Positions 5,991 to 6,186 of a DNA stretch of 6,186 nucleotides are shown one piece after another (the first letter of the stretch is position 1; every line of letters begins with the position of its first letter). Made by a program: the position numbers and the translations under genes. This DNA comes from Coriobacteriia bacterium (GTDB lineage: Bacteria > Actinomycetota > Coriobacteriia > Anaerosomatales > JAUVQN01): the NCBI GenBank assembly GCA_030598125.1, contig JAUVQN010000084.1, positions 1-6,186 of the forward strand, given 5' to 3'. A model generated the notes under the pieces. That model did no database searches and was not told the DNA's origin. It saw only the letters and a list, made by a program, of their open reading frames with translations.

Positions 5991-6186
5991 CTACCGCAGG
6001 CCGTCGGAGATGAGACGCCCGATCATCTTCTCGGCGACCTCGTCGGACCGCACGCCGCCCGCGAGCCTGCAGCGCGCGCTGGACGCGTTCCGGTCTGATC
6101 TCCGGCGCCGATTCCAAGCTCGCGCGTGCGCGCTCGAGCAGCTCGAGCGCTACGCCATCGCGGGGAGCGACAGCCTCACATGAAGA
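5991..6186 (-). pseudogene. FlgM-like (anti-sigma-28) C-terminal fragment, apparently frameshifted, partial at right edge
   Basis: From 6186 leftward one frame reads ALELLERARASLESAPEIR then PERVQRA, with coding-like GC-rich third positions, until about 6070. A second frame, one base shifted, then reads LAGGVRSDEVAEKMIGRL and ISDGLR before TAG at 5991-5993. Joined, these follow the FlgM C-terminal pattern: an IRxxxV helix, a glycine turn, then VAEKMI. FlgM binds and holds the flagellar sigma factor sigma-28. Read without the shift, the first frame degenerates into an arginine-rich tail ending at TAA (5938-5940), and the second frame has a TAG upstream near 6151-6153, so neither frame alone gives a sensible protein. 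The cause may be a sequencing or assembly error, a real pseudogene, or a wrong assignment; about three residues of the usual FlgM spacing are also missing at the join. The start lies outside the window. It is the upstream neighbour of the small membrane-protein gene. Confidence 0.4.

Noticed and set aside
5821..6183. A 120-codon plus-strand open frame at the right edge.
   Set aside because: It is antisense to the membrane-protein gene and the FlgM-like fragment, with no Shine-Dalgarno sequence and no recognisable motif.

Overview
This is a GC-rich (roughly two thirds G+C) bacterial window in which every gene I can support lies on the minus strand, so it reads from right to left. There are four large genes, one small membrane-protein gene and the damaged or frameshifted tail of another small gene. 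All five readable start codons are GTG, each with a plausible Shine-Dalgarno sequence. The organism is probably a high-GC Gram-positive-like anaerobe, for example an actinobacterial or Coriobacteriia-type lineage. That guess rests on composition, GTG usage and the Gram-positive flavour of the pyrimidine phosphorylase. A deltaproteobacterium is not excluded, because the DHH-CBS protein family is common there too.

Right edge to centre: a FlgM-like (anti-sigma-28) C-terminal coding fragment ends at 5991 but can only be read by changing frame near 6060-6075. A GC-rich hairpin and a GATAAT -10-like hexamer follow. They lie ahead of a 93-residue two-helix membrane protein (5617-5898) of YggT-like layout. 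A 92-nt leader with several competing G-tract/C-tract pairings separates it from a GspE/PilB-family assembly ATPase (3863-5524). The N-terminus of that ATPase carries two copies of the 24-residue MshEN cyclic-di-GMP-binding motif, exactly five residues apart.

Centre to left edge: after a 132-nt gap comes a compact nucleoside-salvage pair, deoB (phosphopentomutase) and a deoA/pdp-type pyrimidine-nucleoside phosphorylase, overlapping as GTGA. Only 15 nt separate the phosphorylase from a DHH/DHHA1-CBS protein that runs off the left edge. This last protein matches the N-terminal half of the long tRNA nucleotidyltransferases that carry DHH and CBS domains. The phosphorylase releases pentose-1-phosphate and DeoB converts it to pentose-5-phosphate for central metabolism. 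The tRNA-processing gene appears to be co-transcribed with them.

I see no wholly new system. The items most worth following up are the cyclic-di-GMP-binding motif in the ATPase, the broken FlgM-like gene and the structured leader before the ATPase. No tRNA, rRNA, mobile element, CRISPR array or gene-free stretch longer than 300 bases is visible.
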